From contig JALTJZ010000070.1 of assembly GCA_027076325.1 (NCBI GenBank), positions 1 to 64,000 on the forward strand: 64,000 nucleotides of DNA, in the 5' to 3' direction. Within the stretch, counting starts at the first letter, position 1, and each line of letters starts with the position of its first letter. The stretch is from Chromatiales bacterium. GTDB taxonomy: Bacteria > Pseudomonadota > Gammaproteobacteria > UBA6429 > Thiohalophilaceae. Positions 54,501 to 61,650 of the stretch are shown one piece after another. The notes below the pieces were generated by a model. The model did no database searches. It saw only the letters and a list, made by a program, of their open reading frames with translations, and was not told the DNA's origin. A program made the translations under genes and the position numbers.

Positions 54501-55808
54501 ATGCTAACTCTACTCATTATTTCAGCAACATTGCTGGGTTTTCTTGCTTTCTTTGAACCCTGTACGATTGCAACACACACTCTTTTTTCACGACGTGTGC
54601 ATCAAAATAAGGATGAACATTCATGTTGCCACAATCTGTTTTCAGTGTGGTTAAGTCGTAGTATTCTGTTAACAGTTCTTTTTCTGCTGGCTGTGCTTGT
54701 AATCGAGCCACCAGTATGGGGTGCTTATTCACCCAGTATTATTCTTTTTGCAATTGCGACTATCTATTTATTGTCCCGTTTTGTTTATCTTCCTGTTCCT
54801 CATCTTGAATTTTTCAAACTCATTCCTGGTGGCAAGAAATTACCTTTTGCTGTTCAGCTTGGTCTTACCTTGCCAGCCTGCACCTTGCCACTTGTTGTCA
54901 TTGTTATAGGGATGGCTGTCACCGTTGCTTCAATACCGTATGCAATTTTATCAGCTTTACTCTTTGCCACAATGTTTACCTTGCCAATGATACTTGTAAG
55001 CATTAAAGGTTTAGATAGTAATGGTCTGGAATTTTTAAATCGCGCTTCGAAAGGCAGCCCTTATTTAACCGCTGTACTTTTACTGGGTCTGGCGACTTAC
55101 CTGTTAATACCTGGGCTTGATGTCAATATTGCAACCTTTAAAAGCTCATTGCAACAAGCTAGCTGGGCGGGTATCGGTATTGGCTTTCTGGCTGGATTTA
55201 TTTTTAGTTTTAATCCTGTTTCTTTTGCATCTGTACCTGTCATGCTTGCATACGTTACTAAAGCACATGAAGAACGTCGCGCAGTGCTGATGGGCGGTGC
55301 TTTTGTTATGGGTATGCTGGTTACACATGTAACGCTTGGTGTTGCTGCAGCACTTGGTGGTGAGTGGGTAAAGTCTGTAATGGGTCGGGAATGGGGCTTG
55401 TTGCTTGGACCCGTACTTGTTCTTATGGGTTTAATGTGGGCAGGTTTAATTAATATTCGTTTGCGCTGGTTCGGTGTAAAAGGGCGCAAGGCCACTGGCA
55501 TCTGGGGTGCATTTTTATTGGGTATTCCGTTTTCAGTTGCAGTTTGCCCATTCTGCACACCTGCGCTACTGGTTGCATTAACAGCCAGTGCCAGTATTGG
55601 TTCTCCCGTATTTGGTTTTGCACTGCTGCTTGCTTTTGCCTTAGGTCGAAGTATCCCTGTTATTTTAGGTGCATGGAGCATGGGCTGGCTGGAATCACTG
55701 CAGATACTTTCACGCTATCAGCGAGTATTTGAGGTTATTGCAGGTGTCACACTGGTATTAACCGGGTTATATTTATTAAATGAATATTTCTTTGTCATTC
55801 AATATTAA
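54501..55808 (+). CDS. Tandem CcdA/DsbD-beta-like membrane protein
   Basis: 435 residues, about twelve membrane helices in two CcdA-like halves. Half one (1-210) has FLAFFEPCTIATHTLFSRR and LTLPACTLPLVV, keeping both redox cysteines. Half two (215-435) has FIFSFNPVSFASVPVML, where the usual first cysteine (NPC) is Val, and AVCPFCTPALLVAL, with two cysteines. CcdA/DsbD-beta proteins carry electrons from cytoplasmic thioredoxin to the periplasm. A fused pair with one degenerate half is unusual. The thioredoxin-like protein just upstream and the MerP-like and MBL-like secreted proteins are plausible partners. Confidence 0.82.
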   Translation: MLTLLIISATLLGFLAFFEPCTIATHTLFSRRVHQNKDEHSCCHNLFSVWLSRSILLTVLFLLAVLVIEPPVWGAYSPSIILFAIATIYLLSRFVYLPVPHLEFFKLIPGGKKLPFAVQLGLTLPACTLPLVVIVIGMAVTVASIPYAILSALLFATMFTLPMILVSIKGLDSNGLEFLNRASKGSPYLTAVLLLGLATYLLIPGLDVNIATFKSSLQQASWAGIGIGFLAGFIFSFNPVSFASVPVMLAYVTKAHEERRAVLMGGAFVMGMLVTHVTLGVAAALGGEWVKSVMGREWGLLLGPVLVLMGLMWAGLINIRLRWFGVKGRKATGIWGAFLLGIPFSVAVCPFCTPALLVALTASASIGSPVFGFALLLAFALGRSIPVILGAWSMGWLESLQILSRYQRVFEVIAGVTLVLTGLYLLNEYFFVIQY

Positions 55809-55817
55809 AGGCTTATT

Positions 55818-56747
55818 ATGCGGTTTTTCTTTATTTTTATTTTGATATTTTCTTTGCCCAACACCTGGGCCAGGCCATCAGAAAGAATAGAGATTCAAAA
55901 AATTACCAATAATGTTTATGCTCTAGTGGGACAGCGTGGGCCAATGTCAAAGTGGAATTATGGTACTAATGCAACATTTGGTTTTGTGGTAACCGATGAT
56001 GGTGTTGTCGTTATTGATACTGGTGCAAGTTACCTTGCAGCAAAAGAAATCCACCGAAAAATAAAACAAATTACTGATAAACCGGTTATTCTGGTTATTA
56101 ATACGGGTAGTGAAGATCTACGCTGGTTGGGGAATAAGTATTTTAAATCTCTGGGGGCAAAAATTATAACCAGTAAAGTGGCCTTTGATGATCAGAAAAA
56201 ACGTGCTTCAAATTTGATAAATCGTCTGGATGAATACATCTTTCCAAAGTTTTCAGTTGGGACTAGCGATGTTTATGCCGATGAAACCTTTGAAAAAGAT
56301 AAACGGTTAAATATTGGTGGAGTAGAATTTCGGCTACACTATACTGGCCCAGCTTATTTACCTGGTGATTTCATTGTATGGTTGCCTGAACCAAAAATTG
56401 TTTTTAGTGGCGATATTGTTTCAACCGAGCGTATGCTAGCGATATCAAGGGACTCAAAAACAGCCTCATGGTTAAAATCATTTGAATATTTAGAAGCGCT
56501 TAAGCCTAAACACATTGTACCCGGCCATGGTCATGCGACTAATATAAAAAAAGCAAAAGCAGATACTTATGACTTTTTAAGTTTGTTGCGCTCATCCGTT
56601 AAGGACTTTATTAACAAAGGTGGCCAGATTGAGGATGTCAGTAGTTTAAAAGAGTACCCACTTTCCCCTTATGAGCGTCTTATTGGTTATGAGATGCTAT
56701 TGGGGCGAAATGCTTTGCATGTCTATATGGAACTGGAGTGGGAGTAA
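55818..56747 (+). CDS. Secreted MBL-fold protein lacking metal ligands
   Basis: 309 residues with a signal peptide (RFFFIFILIFSLPNTWA). The metallo-beta-lactamase fold is recognisable: VVTDDGVVVIDTGAS, PVILVINTGSEDLRWLGNKYF, GPAYLPGDFIVWLPEPKIVFSGDIV and IVPGHGHATN. The HxHxDH motif expected after VINT reads GSEDLR (97-102), and the zinc histidine in GPAHTPGD is Tyr. Only the Asp of SGD and the last GHG histidine remain. Relatives with intact sites act in quinoprotein or sulfur metabolism. Here hydrolysis seems lost, so a binding or scaffold role is inferred. It lies 9 nt after the CcdA-like gene. Confidence 0.82.
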   Translation: MRFFFIFILIFSLPNTWARPSERIEIQKITNNVYALVGQRGPMSKWNYGTNATFGFVVTDDGVVVIDTGASYLAAKEIHRKIKQITDKPVILVINTGSEDLRWLGNKYFKSLGAKIITSKVAFDDQKKRASNLINRLDEYIFPKFSVGTSDVYADETFEKDKRLNIGGVEFRLHYTGPAYLPGDFIVWLPEPKIVFSGDIVSTERMLAISRDSKTASWLKSFEYLEALKPKHIVPGHGHATNIKKAKADTYDFLSLLRSSVKDFINKGGQIEDVSSLKEYPLSPYERLIGYEMLLGRNALHVYMELEWE

Positions 56748-56798
56748 AGAGTCTATACTGTTATATTAAACAGGTCGATAACTGGCGAGTATTATACT

Positions 56799-57197
56799 AT
56801 GGCGTTCTATCGCATTGGTGATGTCACCAAACAATTCAATGTAACAGCAGATACGTTGCGTTATTATGAAAAAATTGGTTTATTTCCAGATGTTTCCCGT
56901 ACAGCAGCGGGGGTGAGGCAATATAACGATAAAGATTTATCGCGTTTGCGTTTTATAAAGCGTGCCCAGTATATGAACTTTACGCTGGAAGAAATAAAAG
57001 ATTTGCTTGAAATGCGCGCGGCACCGCAAACAGCAAAAGACAGTATTCGTCAATTAACGGCGTTAAAGCTTAGTGCAATCGAAGAGCAGGTAAGTGAGTT
57101 AACAACGCTCAAAAATGAACTAACTTTATTACTTAACTTATGTCGTGGTAGTAAAGACGGCTGCCCGATTATTGATGATCTGGATAGTTCGGTTTAG
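56799..57197 (+). CDS. MerR/CueR-like metal-responsive regulator
   Basis: 132 residues. N-terminal winged HTH (YRIGDVTKQFNVTADTLRYYEKIGLFPDVSR and GVRQYNDKDLSRLRFIKRA), long dimerisation helix, and a C-terminal metal loop CRGSKDGCPIIDDL with two cysteines, much like CueR CPGDDSADCPII. At the place of CueR Ser77 there is Thr (PQTAKDS) instead of the Cys found in Zn or Hg sensors, hinting at a monovalent soft ion such as Cu(I) or Ag(I). It lies 51 nt after the MBL-like gene and likely binds the dyad promoter at 52494. Confidence 0.88.
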   Translation: MAFYRIGDVTKQFNVTADTLRYYEKIGLFPDVSRTAAGVRQYNDKDLSRLRFIKRAQYMNFTLEEIKDLLEMRAAPQTAKDSIRQLTALKLSAIEEQVSELTTLKNELTLLLNLCRGSKDGCPIIDDLDSSV

Positions 57198-57210
57198 CAA
57201 TGTAGGTAAT

Positions 57211-57621
57211 TTAAACGCCACAGCTGCCTGTGTCCCATCGAAACAGTTTTGCATGCACATAGCGATACAGCCAAACGCCAAAAATGATACCAAAAACAGT
57301 TGCAATTGCAGCAACTGAGCCACCACCCAGGTGAACAAAAACAATTGCGGGGCAGGCGCCTGAAATTGCCCAGCCAAAGCCAAACATCATGCTGCCTGGC
57401 AACGTGCCTGGTTGTATTATTTTATCCTGTGCCGGTATTCGCTTGCGCAATAGCCAAAGAACAACCATTGTAAGCAGTACGCCACCGGCAAAGCTTAGCC
57501 ACATACGTTCATCGACCAATGTAAACATTTTATACAGTTCGTTATAATCACCAAAACCAATACTGGTGATGATGGCACCAAATAGCAAACCAACAATTGC
57601 ATACTTTATATGTTCACTCAT
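57211..57621 (-). CDS. YeeE/YedE-family transporter, half 2 (PmpB-like)
   Basis: 136 residues from ATG 57621, where it overlaps the previous stop as ATGA. Four hydrophobic segments with the family signature FGFGWAISGACPAIVFVHLGGG. YeeE/YedE proteins import thiosulfate in E. coli (TsuA) or move sulfur compounds in the two-gene Pmp form. This and the next gene together give the full-length equivalent. It ends GSCGV. The frame extends upstream to 57810, but only inside the partner gene. Confidence 0.87.
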   Translation of the reverse strand: MSEHIKYAIVGLLFGAIITSIGFGDYNELYKMFTLVDERMWLSFAGGVLLTMVVLWLLRKRIPAQDKIIQPGTLPGSMMFGFGWAISGACPAIVFVHLGGGSVAAIATVFGIIFGVWLYRYVHAKLFRWDTGSCGV

Positions 57622-58241
57622 GATATAAACTCTTTCATTAACAGTGTTAGTGATACGGCTGATAGAACAAAAACAAATGTTGATAGCAAGCTTGCTGGTA
57701 TCATACGTGCAGAGCCACTTAAGCCATGCCCGGATGTGCAGCCACCAGCCATTTGAGTGCCAAAGCCAACCATTGCGCCACCAAAAAATAATGCGATCCA
57801 TACTTCCCACAAGTTTCCAAATATCTGGCTATGAATATCGCTTAAATTTAATCGAAGCTCAAAATGCCCGGTAAAAATTGAAACAAGTAGTGAACCGATA
57901 AAGATAGAAACAAGGAAGGTCAGGTGCGAAGTCCAGCCGCTTTCTTTTTCAATTACGGGTTTTTTTTCGGGCGGCGACGATTCTAAATCATCACCGAGTT
58001 CAGCTAAGGCATCTTCACCAAACTCAGCCAGTGTTTCTGCAATCAATGTGCTGTTGATTGCTTCAGTTCCTTGCGAGTGAAGCATTTCATTTTCTTTATT
58101 GAGTGCTTGCTGCTCTCGCCAGAAAACAACCTTTGCCCAGCTACCGGATACTCCCAGTAAACGGCCAATAAGGAAAAAATATAATAAGCTGATGCTGGTG
58201 AGGCCGATTGCACCTAGCCACCACGGCCAGTACTCAATCAT
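57618..58241 (-). CDS. YeeE/YedE-family transporter, half 1 (PmpA-like)
   Basis: 207 residues with the signature FGTQMAGGCTSGHGLSGSARM. An unusual acidic soluble stretch (about residues 45-98, TLAEFGEDALAELGDDLESS) is inserted between the first helix and the rest, longer than in typical PmpA proteins. With half 2 it should form a sulfur-compound channel; the conserved cysteines in GGCTSGH and GACP would carry persulfide or thiosulfate by analogy to TsuA. Start and stop overlap both neighbours by 4 nt, so all three genes are coupled. Confidence 0.87.
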   Translation of the reverse strand: MIEYWPWWLGAIGLTSISLLYFFLIGRLLGVSGSWAKVVFWREQQALNKENEMLHSQGTEAINSTLIAETLAEFGEDALAELGDDLESSPPEKKPVIEKESGWTSHLTFLVSIFIGSLLVSIFTGHFELRLNLSDIHSQIFGNLWEVWIALFFGGAMVGFGTQMAGGCTSGHGLSGSARMIPASLLSTFVFVLSAVSLTLLMKEFIS

Positions 58242-58969
58242 GCGCCCTCCGATGATTTAAATGGATTTAACTTTTGCAGCATTTTTACTACAAATGATTG
58301 TTCAGTTTTTTCCAGCTCGGTCGGGTTAACAACTTGTGTTACTTTGAATTCTTCTTCTGGTGAAGCCTGTAACTGTGCCCGGATCAGGTTTTCACATTGG
58401 ACATTGCCGCTCATTATGGCATAGTCTAATGCGGTTTTACCTTTTATTGTTTTTTTCCAGGGGTTACAACCTTTATCGAGCATTAATTCTACGAGTTCTT
58501 CGCTGCCAACACTGGCTGCGGCCATTAAGGGGCTCAGGCCTTCACTTGTTTGCAGGTTTTCGCCGGCAATCCCTAATTTTAGGATGGATTTAACAACGGG
58601 AATGCGTTTCTTTTCGATGGCATTAAATAAAGCAGCGGCATTAATTTCGGTATTACTGCGTTTTTCCAGCATTTTTCCATTGGGTAAAAGCGTTAATGGG
58701 GCGACTTTACCTTGTAATGAGAACTGGTAGCGTTTACATTTTTCAAAGTTATGTTCACAATAATGTTTTTTCCATAATAATAATGCAGGTTCCATCGCTA
58801 ACAATGGGTATAACTGACAATTTGACGTATGACTACATGGCATAGTATTTATTACCTCACATCTATTTTTGACCCAATACGGTGCAAGTAAAGCCGATAT
58901 ACTCATTAATATTAGAACAAATAGCCAATAAGTACTGTATCCTTTGTTACTTAGGCATAGATACGTCAT
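58238..58969 (-). CDS. Membrane ankyrin-repeat protein with Cys-rich domain
   Basis: 243 residues. One membrane helix at about 13-33 is followed by a cysteine-rich extracytoplasmic part of about 60 residues (C37, C45, C51 and the HYCEHNFEKCKRYQ pair) ending in GKVAPLTLLPNGKML. Ankyrin repeats occupy about 110-205 (GLSPLMAAASVGSEELVELMLDKGCNP, GKTALDYAIMSGNVQCENLI). The combination is unfamiliar to me. As it leads the YeeE pair in a tightly coupled operon, it may be a scaffold or sulfur-acceptor partner of the transporter. Confidence 0.78.
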   Translation of the reverse strand: MTYLCLSNKGYSTYWLFVLILMSISALLAPYWVKNRCEVINTMPCSHTSNCQLYPLLAMEPALLLWKKHYCEHNFEKCKRYQFSLQGKVAPLTLLPNGKMLEKRSNTEINAAALFNAIEKKRIPVVKSILKLGIAGENLQTSEGLSPLMAAASVGSEELVELMLDKGCNPWKKTIKGKTALDYAIMSGNVQCENLIRAQLQASPEEEFKVTQVVNPTELEKTEQSFVVKMLQKLNPFKSSEGA

Positions 58970-59036
58970 TGCTTTAAATTAGAATAATAATTAAATAAAA
59001 CCTATAAGTTTATGAATTTAAAGAACATTTATTTTG

Positions 59037-59066
59037 TTGACGGTTGGCCTAGATAGCCGATATAGT
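59037..59066 (+). promoter_or_regulatory. Sigma-70-like promoter for secreted protein/TlpA pair
   Basis: TTGACG (59037-59042), 18 bp, TATAGT (59061-59066), about 30 bp before the ATG at 59097. It is plausible by sequence and position. It lies in the divergent spacer with the ankyrin-YeeE operon. Confidence 0.5.
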
Positions 59067-59096
59067 AGGCACTTAATACTCGCGGACATACAAATA

Positions 59097-59684
59097 ATGC
59101 AGTTACCGCAATTACAGCGTTATATTATCATCCCACTATTGTTTATGGTTACAACGGCTTTTGCCGATGTTGTTGTAACAACCAATCCGTCGACACAGTT
59201 GCGTGCCTGGGTTTTAACTGAAGGGGATTTTAAACTGGAACTTATTCAGCGTTTGCCTGACCAGACGCGCGCATTTTTTCAGGGGCGTGGATTTTCAGCT
59301 AAAATTGCAAACGATCTTGCACTCAGTTGCATATTTCAGGCAATTGGCACCAATATTGGCAAGCCGGAAAATGCTCAACCGGTATCGTATTCGCTTAAAG
59401 ACTGGCAAATTAAAATTAATAACAAGATACAAGCGCTTAAATTAAAAGAAACCTGGAAAGCGCAGTGGCTGCCTTCCGAGGTAAAACCCGCCGCACGTAT
59501 TGCTTTTACCTGGGCAACATTCCCAACTCAGCAAACTTTTGCGAGTGGGGGGGATTATGGCTGGGGCATGGTTAGCGTTGGGGTGCCGCCGGAGTCAACT
59601 TTTGATTTAAAAGTCGTATGGAAACAGAATAACAATACCCGCAGCACGTGGATTCGCAGACTAACATGCCCTCAGGATCGCTAA
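59097..59684 (+). CDS. Secreted protein of unknown function
   Basis: 195 residues from ATG 59097 with a signal peptide (cleavage after TTAFA). The mature protein starts DVVVTTNPSTQLRAWVLTEGDF. It has one internal cysteine (LALSCIFQAIG) and one near the C-terminus (RLTCPQDR), which could form a disulfide. WATFPTQQTFASGGDYGWGM is a Gly/Trp-rich segment. I do not recognise a family. It lies 4 nt before a TlpA-like thioredoxin gene, suggesting it may be that enzyme's partner. The frame reaches 59034 without a start that fits the signal peptide. Confidence 0.7.
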   Translation: MQLPQLQRYIIIPLLFMVTTAFADVVVTTNPSTQLRAWVLTEGDFKLELIQRLPDQTRAFFQGRGFSAKIANDLALSCIFQAIGTNIGKPENAQPVSYSLKDWQIKINNKIQALKLKETWKAQWLPSEVKPAARIAFTWATFPTQQTFASGGDYGWGMVSVGVPPESTFDLKVVWKQNNNTRSTWIRRLTCPQDR

Positions 59685-59688
59685 AAAT

Positions 59689-60204
59689 ATGATAACCCCT
59701 TTGTTTAAGTACATAACTTTATTTTTTACTTTGTTATTTTTTACTCACTATGTAAATGCTGAGCAAGGATTAACGCTATTGCCGAAAAAAATACTGGCAA
59801 AAGACTTTAGCTTAAAGGATATGGACGGTAAAACGCACCGCTTAAAAGACTATCGGGGTAAGCCGGTTATTATTAATTTCTGGGCAACATGGTGTCCACC
59901 CTGTCGCGAAGAATTGCCAGCAATGAACAAAGGTTGGGAAAAAATCAAACCACTTGGTATCGGGATGATTGCGATTAATGTTGGTGAAGATGAAGATACT
60001 ATTTTTAGCTTTACAGCCGATTATCCAATTAACTTTCAGGTTCTCCTCGATAGCAGTGGCGATATTATTAATGAATGGTCGGTGTTGGGTTTACCAACAA
60101 CGTTTGTGCTGGATAAAGACGGTTATATTATTTATCGTGCAATTGGGGGGCGTGACTGGTCTTCTGATCTGTTACTGGACAAGGTGAAAGCACTGTTAAA
60201 ATAG
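59689..60204 (+). CDS. TlpA-family periplasmic thioredoxin-like protein
   Basis: 171 residues. A signal/anchor segment (ITLFFTLLFFTHYVNA) and then the TlpA/ResA fold: ILAKDFSLKDMDGKTHRLKDYRGKPVIINFWATWCPPCREELPAMN, with active-site CPPC and the cis-Pro in VLGLPTTFVLDKDG. Such proteins reduce disulfides in the periplasm, for example in cytochrome c maturation, and receive electrons from CcdA/DsbD-type proteins such as that at 54501. It is coupled to the secreted unknown just upstream and convergent with the LysR gene. Confidence 0.9.
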   Translation: MITPLFKYITLFFTLLFFTHYVNAEQGLTLLPKKILAKDFSLKDMDGKTHRLKDYRGKPVIINFWATWCPPCREELPAMNKGWEKIKPLGIGMIAINVGEDEDTIFSFTADYPINFQVLLDSSGDIINEWSVLGLPTTFVLDKDGYIIYRAIGGRDWSSDLLLDKVKALLK

Positions 60205-60210
60205 CTATTT

Positions 60211-61101
60211 TCAACTATTTTCGATGCTTACCTGTTTTAATAATTGAGCCAGTTGTTCGGTAGCCGGGCCAACTTGTTGCAGGTTGGCATAGACAAGGTA
60301 AAGGTTACTTTTTCGGGTTCCTCCTTCTTTTAGTCGCAGCGGTTTTAACTCAGCATTGCGAATTGCCTGCTCCACTTCTTTTTCTGGCAGCCAGCCAAAG
60401 CCTAATCCGTTGCTAATCACTTTGCGGGCAGAATCTAAGCTGGTGACTGTCCAGCGGTGAACATTGCCTAGCCAGCCAGCATCAATTCCTTTTTTGCCCG
60501 AGTCACTGACAATAACATGGGTTTCCCGTTCAAGATCGTGGGTGGTTAGTTTGTGTTTAATTTTATGCAGAGGGTGGTCAGGGTGTGCAACGGCAATAAA
60601 TTTAACTTTTAGCAATTCTTCACCTAAGAATCCTTGAGGGATATAGGGACTGATAACCAAATCGGCATCACCGTTAAGCAAAATATCTTCAGCACCGGAT
60701 AAAACCACTTCATGTAAACGTATCTGAGTTTCGTTTGCAAGTGGTTCAAATGCCTTTAACACTTGCATTAAATAGTGAGTGGGAAAGGAAGCCTCCACCG
60801 CAAGACAAATTTCAGCTTCCCAACCCTGTTCAAGATAGCGAGCATGTTGTTCGATTGCACTGGCATCGCTAACAAGTTGTCGAGCACGTTGCAATAACAC
60901 GTTTCCTGCTTCACTTAATACGGCTTTACGCCCTTCAATATGTAGCAGTTTAAGCCCTAACTGCGTTTGCAGGCGTTTTACAGCATAACTGACCGACGAC
61001 TGACTACGGTGCAATTGCTCCGCTGCCTGTGCGTAGCCTGCACAGTCGATAACGGCGATAAGGGCGCGCCACTGATCCAGACTGACTTTTGGTGTATGCA
61101 T
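60211..61101 (-). CDS. LysR-family regulator, YhaJ-like
   Basis: 296 residues: N-terminal HTH (SLDQWRALIAVIDCAGYAQAAEQLHRSQSSVSYAVKRLQ) and a periplasmic-binding-like effector domain (EICLAVEASFPTHYLMQVLKAFEPL onward). It is divergent from a DoxX, glutathionyl-hydroquinone reductase and pirin operon. In E. coli the LysR regulator YhaJ controls yqjF (DoxX family) and lies near yqjG and the pirin yhaK, so the same regulatory link is likely here. The dyad TATCTA-N5-TAGATA at 61114 is a candidate site. Confidence 0.85.
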   Translation of the reverse strand: MHTPKVSLDQWRALIAVIDCAGYAQAAEQLHRSQSSVSYAVKRLQTQLGLKLLHIEGRKAVLSEAGNVLLQRARQLVSDASAIEQHARYLEQGWEAEICLAVEASFPTHYLMQVLKAFEPLANETQIRLHEVVLSGAEDILLNGDADLVISPYIPQGFLGEELLKVKFIAVAHPDHPLHKIKHKLTTHDLERETHVIVSDSGKKGIDAGWLGNVHRWTVTSLDSARKVISNGLGFGWLPEKEVEQAIRNAELKPLRLKEGGTRKSNLYLVYANLQQVGPATEQLAQLLKQVSIENS

Positions 61102-61113
61102 ATAGTGAATATA

Positions 61114-61179
61114 TATCTAAATAATAGATAGGTAAAGACTAAATTATGCGCTTTTTAATCTAATTATTTCAAATATACT
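61114..61179 (+). promoter_or_regulatory. LysR-type operator and DoxX-operon promoter
   Basis: TATCTA-AATAA-TAGATA (61114-61130) is a perfect dyad that includes the T-N11-A core of LysR sites, 13 bp upstream of the LysR start and about 45 bp before a -10 hexamer TATACT (61174-61179). This fits activation of the plus-strand operon and autoregulation of the regulator. Confidence 0.55.
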
Positions 61180-61209
61180 GTACTCAACAATTAAAAACAG
61201 GAGAACGAA

Positions 61210-61590
61210 ATGAATAAACTAACTGATATTAGCGCACGAATCTTGATGGGATTAATCTTTGTTGTTGCAGGGTTTAATAAATTAGGTGAGGGTTACGCGG
61301 GTACCGCTGGCTATATGGATAGTATGGGCGTGCCGGGTTCACTTTTGCCTCTGGTTATCTTACTGGAAATAGCAGGTGGCTTAATGATAATTGCAGGTTT
61401 TAAAACGGCCTGGGCCGCAGCCGCATTGGCAGTGTTTAGTTTACTCTCTGCATTTATTTTTCATTTTAATTTCGCTGATCAGATACAGTCAATTATGTTT
61501 ATGAAAAATTTGGCAATAAGCGGTGGCTTAATGTTACTTATGCTACACGGTGCAGGCCAGTTGAGCATCGATTCAAAACTTTCAAAATAG
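61210..61590 (+). CDS. DoxX-family membrane protein (YqjF-like)
   Basis: 126 residues with four hydrophobic helices. ARILMGLIFVVAGFNKLGEGYAGTAGYMDSMGVPG is the DoxX start, followed by VILLEIAGGLMIIAGFKTAWAA. Members are small quinone-linked or redox-related membrane proteins; the E. coli homologue YqjF is induced by nitroaromatics and quinones via YhaJ. CAGGAG precedes ATG 61210. It is first in the operon with the quinone-detoxification genes. Confidence 0.88.
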   Translation: MNKLTDISARILMGLIFVVAGFNKLGEGYAGTAGYMDSMGVPGSLLPLVILLEIAGGLMIIAGFKTAWAAAALAVFSLLSAFIFHFNFADQIQSIMFMKNLAISGGLMLLMLHGAGQLSIDSKLSK

Positions 61591-61650
61591 CCTGAACAAT
61601 AACACACCGCCTGTTTTTATAAGGGGGTGCAATATGGAAGGAATGACACA

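Noticed and set aside
55097-55681. 194-residue open frame on the minus strand
   Set aside because: It lies wholly inside the CcdA-like gene, has low-complexity Pro/Ser/Thr/Lys composition and no domain, and is an antisense shadow.
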